Assembly (NCBI RefSeq): GCF_027856955.1
Contig: NZ_JAPSMD010000008.1
Span: 1-47,547 of the forward strand
Direction: 5' to 3'
Length of the DNA: 47,547 nt
Source: Falsiroseomonas oryzae
Lineage (GTDB): Bacteria > Pseudomonadota > Alphaproteobacteria > Acetobacterales > Acetobacteraceae
Below are positions 14,761-22,159 of the stretch, piece by piece. Every line of letters begins with the position of its first letter. Within the stretch, counting starts at the first letter, position 1. A program made the translations under genes and the position numbers. The notes under the pieces were generated by a model. The model saw only the letters and a list, made by a program, of their open reading frames with translations. It had not been told where the DNA came from and searched no databases.

Positions 14761-15792
14761 ATGCCAGCGACACGCAGGATCGTGCCAGACCGAGCGCGCC
14801 CTGGGCCGCCCGCGAACCGCCTTGTCGTCGTCGTCGCCTATGACGGGCTCTGCACCTTCGAATTCGGCTGCGCCGTGGAGGTGTTCGGCCTGCCCCGTCC
14901 GGAGATGGGCGAGGGCTGGTACCGCTTCGCCGTCGCCGCGGCCGAGCCCGGACCGCTGCGCGCCGCGGGCGGGGTGCGCGTGCTGGTGGATGGCGGCCTG
15001 GACCTCGTGGAACAGGCAGGCACCGTCGTGGTGCCAGGCTGGCGCGGCACGACGGAGCCGGTGCCGGAGGCGCTGTGCGCGGCGCTGCGCGCGGCGGCGG
15101 CGCGCGGGGCACGCATCCTCTCGCTCTGCTCCGGCGCCTTCGTGCTGGCCGCGGCGGGCCTGCTGGACGGGCGGCGGGCGACCACGCATTGGCGGCATTT
15201 CGAGGCGCTGGCCGCGCGTCATCCCGGGCTGACGCTTGTGCACGACGTGCTCTACGTGGATGAGGGGCAGGTGCTGACCGCGGCGGGCAGCGCGGCGGGC
15301 CTCGACCTGTGCCTGCACCTGATCCGGCGGGATTTCGGTCCGGATGCCGCGAACAGCGTGGCGGAGCGCCTGGTGGTGCCGCCGCATCGCGACGGGAGCC
15401 GCGTGCAGCGCGTGACGCGTCCGGTGCCGCGCGAAAGGTCCAGCGGATCGCGGCTTGCCGCCACGCTCGACCGCGTGCGCGAAAGCCTGGCGGAGGACTG
15501 GCCGGTCGCGCGGCTCGCGGCGGAGGCGGCGACGAGTACGCGGGGGCTGCACCGACGCTTCCGCGAGGCCGTCGGCATGCCGCCTGGGGCCTGGCTTCTG
15601 GAGGAGCGGGTGGCGCGGGCGCGCGACCTGCTCGAGACGACGGCACTGCCGGTGGAGGAGGTCGCGCTGGCCGTCGGCTTCCGCAGCGTCCCGGCGTTGC
15701 GCCTGCATCTCCGGCGCCGCACCGGACTTGCGCCCAGCGCCTATCGCGGGTGGTTCCGCCGGGAGAGCGCGGCCGCCAGCCCGCCGGCCTGA
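14761..15792 (+). CDS. ftrA: GlxA/FtrA-family transcriptional regulator (343 aa)
   Basis: An AraC-type regulator with an N-terminal DJ-1/PfpI-like amidotransferase domain (residues about 20-195: VVVVAYDGLCTFEFGCAVEVFG, then ARILSLCSGAFVLAAAGLLDGRRATTHW). The C-terminal part is a double helix-turn-helix DNA-binding domain (residues about 235-335: WPVARLAAEAATSTRGLHRRFREAVG and VEEVALAVGFRSVPALRLHLRRRTGLAPSAYR). Domain order and length fit FtrA. A nucleophile-elbow-like Cys sits in LCSGAF, but such regulators are usually not catalytic. GGAGGTG precedes the ATG. The likely target is the divergent rhodanese gene. The effector is unknown. Confidence 0.88.
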   Translation: MPATRRIVPDRARPGPPANRLVVVVAYDGLCTFEFGCAVEVFGLPRPEMGEGWYRFAVAAAEPGPLRAAGGVRVLVDGGLDLVEQAGTVVVPGWRGTTEPVPEALCAALRAAAARGARILSLCSGAFVLAAAGLLDGRRATTHWRHFEALAARHPGLTLVHDVLYVDEGQVLTAAGSAAGLDLCLHLIRRDFGPDAANSVAERLVVPPHRDGSRVQRVTRPVPRERSSGSRLAATLDRVRESLAEDWPVARLAAEAATSTRGLHRRFREAVGMPPGAWLLEERVARARDLLETTALPVEEVALAVGFRSVPALRLHLRRRTGLAPSAYRGWFRRESAAASPPA

Positions 15793-15808
15793 TGCCGCCG
15801 TCGCGGTC

Positions 15809-17389
15809 TCAGGAGAGGCCCCCTGCCCCGCGCCCGGCCACGACGCCGCCCGGCACGCGCCGATCCGCAAGGCCGCGCGGCGTCGCGCTGAGATGCGTCA
15901 GCGTGCGGTCCGCATGCGCCATGCGCCAGGACAGCATCCGCCCCGCGGCCTCGGCGAGGAGGCCGGCGCTGGCCGGATCGCCGGCGATGTTGCGCATCTC
16001 CTGCGGGTCCGCCTCCAGGTCATAGAGCACCGGCTGAAGCGCGGCGAAGTGCACGTATTTCCACCGGGCCGTCCGCATCGCGGCCATCGCCGCCTCGTCC
16101 ACCCCGATGCCGAGCGGCATGCGCCAGGGATCGGGCCAGCCGCCGCGCAGGTCGTATTCGTAATGGACAGCGTCGCGCCAGGCGGACGGCGTCGCGCCAT
16201 GCAGCCAGGGGCGCAGGGAGAGCCCGTCGCAGGCGCGCGGGACAGGCAGGCCGAGCCAGTCGAGCAGCGTCGGCATGAGATCGACGGATTCGGTGAAGGC
16301 CTCCACCACGCGCCCACGTGCGCCCGCGGCCGCCGCGTCCGGGTCGCGTATGATCAGCGGCAGGTGGTAGCTCTGGTCGAACCAGCCGAGCTTGCCGAAC
16401 AGCCCGTGGTCGCCGAGCTGCTCGCCATGGTCGGAGGTGAAGACGATCAGCGTGTCGTCCCACTGGCCGCCGGCGCGCAGCGCCGCCAGCACGCGGCCCA
16501 TCGCGTCGTCCAGTTCCGCGATCAGGCCGAAATAGGCGCGACGCGCGAGCGCGACCTCGGCATCGGTGAGCGTCGCCATCGGGCCCTCCGCGCCCTGGAA
16601 GTAGCTGCCGCGCTTCTGCGTCGAGAGCCAATGCGCAAGGAGCGGGTGCTGCGCGGCTTCCGCCGCGGCGGTCGCGGCGCGGAGCGGCGGGGGGATGCTG
16701 TCCATGGCCACCGCCTCGTGCCAGGGGGCGGGCGCGGCGAAGGGCGGATGCGGTCGGAAGAAGCCGAGATGCAGCAGCCAGGGCCGGCCCGGGCGCGTGC
16801 CGCGCAGGAACTCGACCGCATGCTCCGCCGACCAGGCGGTGTCGGACAGCGCGGTGGGGATCCGGGCCGGGGCGGCGCTGGGGCCGGACGGTCCCTCGGC
16901 CGGGCGCCACAGATCCTGCGGGTCCTCCGGCACCGGATGGCCGCGATGCGCGACCCAGGCGGCCCAGTTGCGGAACTCCACCTCGTCGAAATGCGCGACG
17001 ACGCGCCAGCCATCCATCACGTCGCCGATCTCGGCGAAGCGGGCATCCTGCGTCCCCACCGCGCGCGGGTCGGGGATGGTGGTGGTGTAGCCGATCAGCG
17101 CCGGATCCACCCCGCCCCGGCGCGCCTCTAGCGCCAAGTTGGTGTGGCGCGCATCCAGCGGCACGCCATTCGCCACCACGCGATGGTTCATCACGTAGAG
17201 ACCCGTGAGCAGCGAGGCGCGCGCCGGGCCGCAGGGCGCGCTCTGCCCGAAGTGGCGCCGGAACAGCACGCCGTCCCGCGCCAGGGCATCGAGGTTGGGC
17301 GTCCGCGCCGCCGGATGGCCCAGCAGGCCGAGGCTGTCGCCCCGCCACTGGTCGGTCACGATCAGCAGGACGTTGCGTGACCTCGCCAT
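15809..17389 (-). CDS. Phosphonate monoester hydrolase / formylglycine sulfatase family (526 aa)
   Basis: An alkaline-phosphatase-superfamily hydrolase close to the Rhizobium/Burkholderia phosphonate monoester hydrolases (about 514 aa). The metal residues TDQWRGD (Asp13) and TSDHGEQLGDH (Asp320, His321) are present. The CGPAR motif (Cys53 to Arg57) is the C-x-P-x-R signal for conversion of Cys to formylglycine, the nucleophile. Other shared stretches are SLLTGLYVMNHR, DPALIGYTTTIPDPRA, HLGFFRPHPPF and ALSWRMAHADRTLTHL-like SWRMAHADRTLTH. The family cleaves phosphonate monoesters and, more slowly, sulfates and phosphodiesters. The ATG at 17389 has GAGAGG ahead. It diverges from a PhnZ-like gene (56-base gap), so it probably frees phosphonates from esters for the cluster. 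The formylglycine-generating enzyme is not in the window. Confidence 0.87.
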   Translation of the reverse strand: MARSRNVLLIVTDQWRGDSLGLLGHPAARTPNLDALARDGVLFRRHFGQSAPCGPARASLLTGLYVMNHRVVANGVPLDARHTNLALEARRGGVDPALIGYTTTIPDPRAVGTQDARFAEIGDVMDGWRVVAHFDEVEFRNWAAWVAHRGHPVPEDPQDLWRPAEGPSGPSAAPARIPTALSDTAWSAEHAVEFLRGTRPGRPWLLHLGFFRPHPPFAAPAPWHEAVAMDSIPPPLRAATAAAEAAQHPLLAHWLSTQKRGSYFQGAEGPMATLTDAEVALARRAYFGLIAELDDAMGRVLAALRAGGQWDDTLIVFTSDHGEQLGDHGLFGKLGWFDQSYHLPLIIRDPDAAAAGARGRVVEAFTESVDLMPTLLDWLGLPVPRACDGLSLRPWLHGATPSAWRDAVHYEYDLRGGWPDPWRMPLGIGVDEAAMAAMRTARWKYVHFAALQPVLYDLEADPQEMRNIAGDPASAGLLAEAAGRMLSWRMAHADRTLTHLSATPRGLADRRVPGGVVAGRGAGGLS

Positions 17390-17445
17390 GTCCGGTTTCC
17401 TCTCCCGGTCCCTTCTCTAGCCCAGCCCCACGGAAGCGCGGAACC

Positions 17446-18012
17446 ATGACAGCCATCGACCCCCGCCTCGCCGAGATCGCCCGGCTTCTCGAGCACCGGG
17501 CCGACGGGCAGTACGGGCTGCACGATGTCACGCAGAAGCAGCACGCGCTGCAGGCCGCGCTGCTGGCGGAGCAGCAAGGCGACCCGCCGTCCCTGATCGC
17601 CGCGTCGCTGCTGCACGACATCGGCCATCTCGTGCACGACCTCGGCGAGAATCCCGCGGCCGAGGGCAAGGACGACCGGCACGAGGATCTGGGCCACGCC
17701 TACCTTGCCACGCTGTTCGGACCGGAGGTGACGGAGCCCGTGCGCCTGCACGTCGCGGCGAAGCGGTATCTCTGCGCGACGGAGCCCGACTATTTCGGCC
17801 GGCTGGCGCCGGATTCGGTGCTCAGCCTCTCGCTGCAGGGCGGGCCGATGTCGCCGGAGGAATGCGCGGCGTTCCGCGTCCTGCCCTTCGCGGAGGCCGC
17901 GATCCGGCTGCGCCGCTACGACGACGAGGCCAAGGTGAAAGACCTGCCGACACCGCCCGTCTCGCATTTCCTGGCCCATCTCGCGCAGGCGCTGCGCTCG
18001 CGGCCGGCCTGA
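17446..18012 (+). CDS. phnZ: PhnZ/TmpB-like HD-domain diiron oxygenase for phosphonate cleavage (188 aa)
   Basis: A member of the phosphonate-degradation-associated HDIG family. PhnZ and TmpB use a mixed-valence diiron site and O2 to cleave the C-P bond of 1-hydroxy-2-aminoethylphosphonates, giving glycine or, for the trimethyl form, glycine betaine plus phosphate. Expected residues are all visible: Tyr23 (GQYGL), Gln30 and His33 (QKQHALQ), His57-Asp58 and His61 (LLHDIGH), His79 and His84 (RHEDLGH), His102 and Lys106 (LHVAAKRYL), and Asp159-Asp160 (RRYDDEAK). The length is normal for the family. The stop overlaps the DeoR start (TGATG). No PhnY/TmpA dioxygenase, the usual partner that makes the hydroxylated substrate, is present in the window. 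PhnZ itself versus a paralogue with another substrate is open. Confidence 0.85.
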   Translation: MTAIDPRLAEIARLLEHRADGQYGLHDVTQKQHALQAALLAEQQGDPPSLIAASLLHDIGHLVHDLGENPAAEGKDDRHEDLGHAYLATLFGPEVTEPVRLHVAAKRYLCATEPDYFGRLAPDSVLSLSLQGGPMSPEECAAFRVLPFAEAAIRLRRYDDEAKVKDLPTPPVSHFLAHLAQALRSRPA

Positions 18013-18779
18013 TGGGCCGCCCCCTCGCGATCCGCCGCCAGGAGGAGATCCTGCGGCGCGTCGGCGCGGAGGGTGCGGCCGGGGTCGGCGATCTCGCGGC
18101 AGCGCTGGGCGTCTCGCATGAGACGGTGCGGCGCGACCTGAAGGCGCTGGCCGCGCGCGGACTGCTGGCGGTGGTGCATGGCGGCGCGGTGCGGCACCAG
18201 CCCGTCGAGGCGGCCTTCGCCGACCGCATCGCGGAGAACGCGGCGGGCAAGGCGGCGATCGCGCGGGCGGCGGCGGCGCTGGTCCCCGACGGCAGCGTGC
18301 TGCTGATCGATTCCGGCACCACCACCCTGGCGCTCGCTCAGGCGCTGGGCGGCAAGCGCGGGCTGACCGTCTGCACCACCAGCCTGGCCGCCGCGCTGCA
18401 CCTTGTGCGGCACACGACGCATGCCGTGCACCTGCTCGGCGGCGAGGTGGACCGCGGCGAGGAGGCAACGGCGGGCGTGGACACGCTCGCGGCCATCGGT
18501 CGGTTCCGCGTGGACCTCGCCTTCATCGGCGCCGGCGGGCTGACGCCGGACGGCGAGGTCACGGATTACGGCCGCGCCGCCGCCGAGCAGCGCCAGCACA
18601 TGATGCGGGCGGCGGCACGAAGCTGGCTTCTGCTGGACAGCACCAAGTTTGGCCGGCTGACGCCGATGCGCCTCGACACGACGGGCGCGAATTTGGGGCT
18701 GGTGGTGGATGCGGAACCGCCGGCCGCGGCGCGGCGGGCGCTGCGGAAGCGCGGGATCGAGATCCTCGTCGCGGCATAA
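18012..18779 (+). CDS. DeoR-family regulator (255 aa)
   Basis: A DeoR-type repressor. The N-terminal helix-turn-helix is RRQEEILRRVGAEGAAGVGDLAAALGVSHETVRRDLKALAARGLLAVVHGGAV (about residues 7-60). The sensor domain has the family's phosphate-sugar isomerase-like fold (SVLLIDSGTTTLALAQAL, TVCTTSLAAALHL, HLLGGEVDRGEEATAG, VDLAFIGAGGLTPDGEVTDY, SWLLLDSTKFG). DeoR proteins usually bind phosphorylated metabolites, so a phosphonate intermediate is an attractive effector here (inference). Its start overlaps the PhnZ-like stop, so both are made together. A direct repeat lies right after its stop, in front of the flavoenzyme gene. Confidence 0.88.
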   Translation: MGRPLAIRRQEEILRRVGAEGAAGVGDLAAALGVSHETVRRDLKALAARGLLAVVHGGAVRHQPVEAAFADRIAENAAGKAAIARAAAALVPDGSVLLIDSGTTTLALAQALGGKRGLTVCTTSLAAALHLVRHTTHAVHLLGGEVDRGEEATAGVDTLAAIGRFRVDLAFIGAGGLTPDGEVTDYGRAAAEQRQHMMRAAARSWLLLDSTKFGRLTPMRLDTTGANLGLVVDAEPPAAARRALRKRGIEILVAA

Positions 18780-18780
18780 T

Positions 18781-18801
18781 GTGGGATTTTGTGTGATTCT
18801 G
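18781..18801. promoter_or_regulatory. AT-rich direct repeat, candidate DeoR operator
   Basis: GTGGGATTTTG at 18781-18791 and GTGTGATTCTG at 18791-18801 match at 9 of 11 positions with a 10-base period, one helical turn. This is one of the few AT-rich stretches in the window and lies in the 81-base gap before the flavoenzyme gene. DeoR-family proteins often bind short repeats, so this is a candidate internal operator or promoter. Confidence 0.35.
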
Positions 18802-18860
18802 CGTTGTCTTCCGGCCCCGTTGCGGTAGGCTTCGCTGCGGGTCGGCAGGCGCAGGGCGGC

Positions 18861-21308
18861 ATGGCAGGCGAGGCGTTCCCCACGCAGGCGCGGGCGGTGA
18901 TCATCGGCGGCGGCATCGTCGGCTGCTCCCTCGCCTATCACCTCACGCGCATGGGCTGGCAGGATGTCGTGCTGCTGGAGCAGGGGCGGCTGTCCTCCGG
19001 CACCACCTGGCACGCGGCAGGCCTGGTCGGCCAACTGCGCGCGCAGCGGAGCCTGACGCGGCTGATCCGCTATTCGACAGAGCTCTATGCCGCGCTGGAG
19101 GCGGAGACGGGGCTGGCGACCGGCTGGAAGCGCTGCGGGTCGCTGACCGTGGCGCGCACGCCGGAACGCATGACGCTGCTGCGCCGGCAGATCGCCTCGG
19201 CCCGGTCACAGGGCGTCGCGATCGAGGAGCTGACACCGCGGCAAGCCGGCGAGCGCTGGCCGCCGATGCGCACCGACGACCTGCTCGGTGCCGTCTGGCT
19301 GCCTGGCGACGGCAAGGCCAACCCGAGCGACGTCACCCAGGCGCTGGCCCGCGGCGCGCGAGCGCGCGGCGCCCGCATCTTCGAGAAGACGCGCGTGCAG
19401 ACCATCCGGATGGCGAACGGCGCCGTCGCCGCCGTCGAGACCGATCGCGGCACCATCGCCTGCGAGGCGGCCGCGATCTGCGCCGGGCAATGGTCGCGCG
19501 AGCTCGGACAGCGGATCGGCGTCACGATCCCGCTGCACTCCGCCGAGCACATGTACATCGTCACCGGCCCGGTCCCCGGCGTGCATCCGGACCTGCCGGT
19601 GCTGCGCGACCCCGACGGCTACATCTACTTCAAGGAGGAGGTCGGCGGCCTGGTGATGGGCGGCTTCGAGCCGGATGCGAAGCCCTGGGGCATGGACGGC
19701 ATCCCGGCCGAGTTCGAGTTCCAGCTGCTGCCCGATGACTGGGACCAGTTCGAGCCGCTGATGAAAGGTGCGCTGGACCGCGTGCCGGCGCTGCAGACCG
19801 CGGAGATCAAGACCTTCCTGAACGGCCCCGAGAGCTTCACGCCGGACGCCAACTTCATCCTTGGCCCGGCGCCGGGGCTGCACGGCCTCTATGTCGGCGC
19901 CGGCTTCAACTCCATGGGCATCGCCTGCGCCGGCGGCGCCGGGCGGCACCTGGCGGAGTGGATGATCGAGGGCGAGCCCTCGCTGGATCTGTGGCCCGTC
20001 GATATCCGCCGCTTCGCCGGCTTCAACGGCAACCGACGCTGGCTGCACGACCGGGTGAAGGAGACGCTCGGCCTGCACTACGCGATGCCCTGGCCGAACC
20101 GGGAGCTGGACAGCGCGCGGCCGACGCGCCGCTCCCCGCTGCACGACCGCCTGGCCGCGCGCGGCGCGGTGTTCGGGTCGAAGATGGGCTGGGAGCGCGC
20201 GCTGTTCTTCGCAGCCGACAGAGACGCGCGGGGGATCGGCTACGGCTTCGGCCGCGGCGCCTGGTTCGCGCCAGCCGCCGCGGAGCACCACGCGGCGCGC
20301 GAGGGTGTCGCGCTGTTCGACATGACGTCCTTCGCCAAGCTGCTGCTGCAGGGCCGCGATGCGGAAGCGGTGCTGCAGCGCCTCTGCGCGGCTGACATGG
20401 CCGTGCCGGTCGGGCGCAGCGTCTACACGCCCATGCTGAACGCCCGCGGCGGCTTCGAGAGCGACCTGACGGTGGCGCGGATCGCGCAGGACGGTTTCCT
20501 GATCCTCACCGGCACCGCGCAGGCCACGCGCGACGCGGACTGGATCCGTCGCCACATGCCGCCGGAGGCCCACGCGATGCTGACCGACGTGACCTCCGCC
20601 TATGCCGTTCTCGCGCTGTCGGGCCCGCGGTCGCGCGAGCTGCTGGCCCGTGCCGGTGCGCAGGGGCTGGACGACCTGCCCTTCGGCGCCTTCCGCGCGG
20701 TGGATGTGGGCTATGCCACGGCGCTGGCGTGCCGGCGCGGCTACACCGGTGAACTCGGCTACGAGCTCTACGTGCCGACCGAATTCGCGCTGACGGCCCA
20801 TGACGGGCTGGTCGAGGCCGGTGCCGACCTCGGCCTGCGCCATGCGGGCTACGCTGCGCTGGACTCGCTGCGGATCGAGAAGGGCTTCCGCGCCTGGGGC
20901 CGCGAGCTGGGGCCGGACGACACGCCCTGGGACGCCGGCATGGGCTTCGCCGTCGCGCTGGGGAAGGGCGTGGACTTCATCGGCCGCGACGCGCTGATCG
21001 CGGCCCGCGGCAGGCCGCGGCAGAGGCGCCTGGTCTCGCTGCTGGCCATGTCGCCGGACGGCCCGCTCGCCTGGGGCGGCGAGTTGCTGCTGCGCGACGG
21101 AGAGCCGGTCGGCGATGTCACTTCCGCCGCCCATGGCCACACGCTCGGAGGCGTCGTCGCGCTGGCCTGGGTGCGCGCGGAGGACGCGATCGACCAGGCC
21201 TGGCTGGATGCCAGGCCCCTGGTCCTCGACATCGGCGGTGAGCGGGTGCCGGTGCGCGCCTCGCTGCGTCCCTTCCACGACCCGGACGGGCGCCGGATGC
21301 GCGCGTGA
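18861..21308 (+). CDS. Dimethylglycine/sarcosine dehydrogenase-like flavoenzyme with GcvT domain (815 aa)
   Basis: A two-part oxidative N-demethylase. The N-terminal half is a DAO-type FAD domain: IIGGGIVGCSLAYHL (about 14-28), then SSGTTWHAAGLVGQLR, where His51 matches the His that binds FAD covalently in dimethylglycine enzymes. The C-terminal half (from about residue 440) is a GcvT-like folate domain, with GVALFDMTSFAKLLLQG, LALSGPRSRELL, RRGYTGELGYELYVP and RIEKGFRAWGRELGPDDTPWDAG. Relatives oxidise dimethylglycine, sarcosine or methylaminobutyrate and pass the methyl group to tetrahydrofolate. The ATG at 18861 puts the FAD motif at the usual distance. Its place in a PhnZ/DeoR/EamA operon points to N-methylglycine or N-methylated phosphonate substrates. 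The exact substrate is unknown. Confidence 0.85.
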   Translation: MAGEAFPTQARAVIIGGGIVGCSLAYHLTRMGWQDVVLLEQGRLSSGTTWHAAGLVGQLRAQRSLTRLIRYSTELYAALEAETGLATGWKRCGSLTVARTPERMTLLRRQIASARSQGVAIEELTPRQAGERWPPMRTDDLLGAVWLPGDGKANPSDVTQALARGARARGARIFEKTRVQTIRMANGAVAAVETDRGTIACEAAAICAGQWSRELGQRIGVTIPLHSAEHMYIVTGPVPGVHPDLPVLRDPDGYIYFKEEVGGLVMGGFEPDAKPWGMDGIPAEFEFQLLPDDWDQFEPLMKGALDRVPALQTAEIKTFLNGPESFTPDANFILGPAPGLHGLYVGAGFNSMGIACAGGAGRHLAEWMIEGEPSLDLWPVDIRRFAGFNGNRRWLHDRVKETLGLHYAMPWPNRELDSARPTRRSPLHDRLAARGAVFGSKMGWERALFFAADRDARGIGYGFGRGAWFAPAAAEHHAAREGVALFDMTSFAKLLLQGRDAEAVLQRLCAADMAVPVGRSVYTPMLNARGGFESDLTVARIAQDGFLILTGTAQATRDADWIRRHMPPEAHAMLTDVTSAYAVLALSGPRSRELLARAGAQGLDDLPFGAFRAVDVGYATALACRRGYTGELGYELYVPTEFALTAHDGLVEAGADLGLRHAGYAALDSLRIEKGFRAWGRELGPDDTPWDAGMGFAVALGKGVDFIGRDALIAARGRPRQRRLVSLLAMSPDGPLAWGGELLLRDGEPVGDVTSAAHGHTLGGVVALAWVRAEDAIDQAWLDARPLVLDIGGERVPVRASLRPFHDPDGRRMRA

Positions 21309-22159
21309 CCGGCATGGACCCGACCGTCTTCGCCGCGGTGCTGGCCGCGGCGGTGGCGCATGCGGGCTGGAACGCGCTGGCGAAGCGCGCGCTCGATCCA
21401 GTGCTGGGCGTGACGCTGATCGTGGTGCTGGCCGGCGTCGTCGCGCTGCCCTTCCTGCCGGTGGTCGGGCTGCCCGCCGCAGCGTCGCTGCCCTTCGTCG
21501 CGGCCTCCGTCGCGCTGCATTTCGGCTATAACTTGGTGCTCGCGGAGGCCTACAGGACGGGCGGGCTCGGGCTGGTCTATCCCATCGCGCGCGGCGCGGC
21601 GCCGGCCATCGTGGCGCTGGCCGGCGCGGTGCTGTTCGACGAGGTGCCCGGCGCGGGCGGGATCGCGGGCGTCGCGCTCATCGTCGCCGGCGTGGCTGCC
21701 ATGTCGGTGCGGCGTCCCGCCGACCTGCTCCATGCGGACCGGCGCGCCGTCGGCTTCGCGCTCGCGACGGCCGGCTTCATCGCGTCCTACACGCTGGTGG
21801 ACGGGCAGGGATCGAGGCTGTCCGGCAATCCGCACGGCTATGCCGTGCTGCTCTTCGTCATCGACGGGCTGGTCACGGCCTGCTTCCTGGCCGCCCGGCG
21901 CGGCCTGGCGCCGTTCCGCGTGGCGCCGCGCACGCTCGGCCCGGCGCTGTTCGGCGCGGCGATGCAGCTGATGGGCTACTGGATCGTGATCTGGGCGATG
22001 GCCTCCGCGCCCATCGCGCTGGTCGCCGCGCTGCGCGAGACAAGCGTGCTGTTCGCGGCGATCCTGGCGGTGGTGGTGCTGCGAGAGCCGATCGCGCCGT
22101 TCCGCCTTGTCGCGGCGGGCGTCATCCTGGCGGGCGCGCTGCTGATCCGCCTGGGCTGA
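21305..22159 (+). CDS. EamA/DMT-family membrane protein of phosphonate loci (284 aa)
   Basis: A polytopic inner-membrane protein with about ten hydrophobic helices in two homologous halves, as in drug/metabolite transporters. Examples are VLGVTLIVVLAGVVALPFLPVVGL, GLVYPIARGAAPAIVALAGAVLF and, in the second half, ALVAALRETSVLFAAILAVVVLREP. The paired motifs VYPIARGAAP and RETSVLFAAILAVVVLREPI are EamA signatures. A branch of this family is regularly found in phosphonate-utilisation operons, and the position here fits. The substrate and direction are not known; import of a phosphonate or export of an end product are both possible. The GTG at 21305 overlaps the upstream stop (GTGA); an ATG at 21314 is an alternative. 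Its end overlaps the convergent LysR gene by 38 bases. Confidence 0.85.
   Translation: MTGMDPTVFAAVLAAAVAHAGWNALAKRALDPVLGVTLIVVLAGVVALPFLPVVGLPAAASLPFVAASVALHFGYNLVLAEAYRTGGLGLVYPIARGAAPAIVALAGAVLFDEVPGAGGIAGVALIVAGVAAMSVRRPADLLHADRRAVGFALATAGFIASYTLVDGQGSRLSGNPHGYAVLLFVIDGLVTACFLAARRGLAPFRVAPRTLGPALFGAAMQLMGYWIVIWAMASAPIALVAALRETSVLFAAILAVVVLREPIAPFRLVAAGVILAGALLIRLG

Noticed and set aside
14209-15870. 553-residue minus-strand frame across ftrA
   Set aside because: Only its last 152 residues (rhodanese) have a family; the rest is antisense of ftrA.
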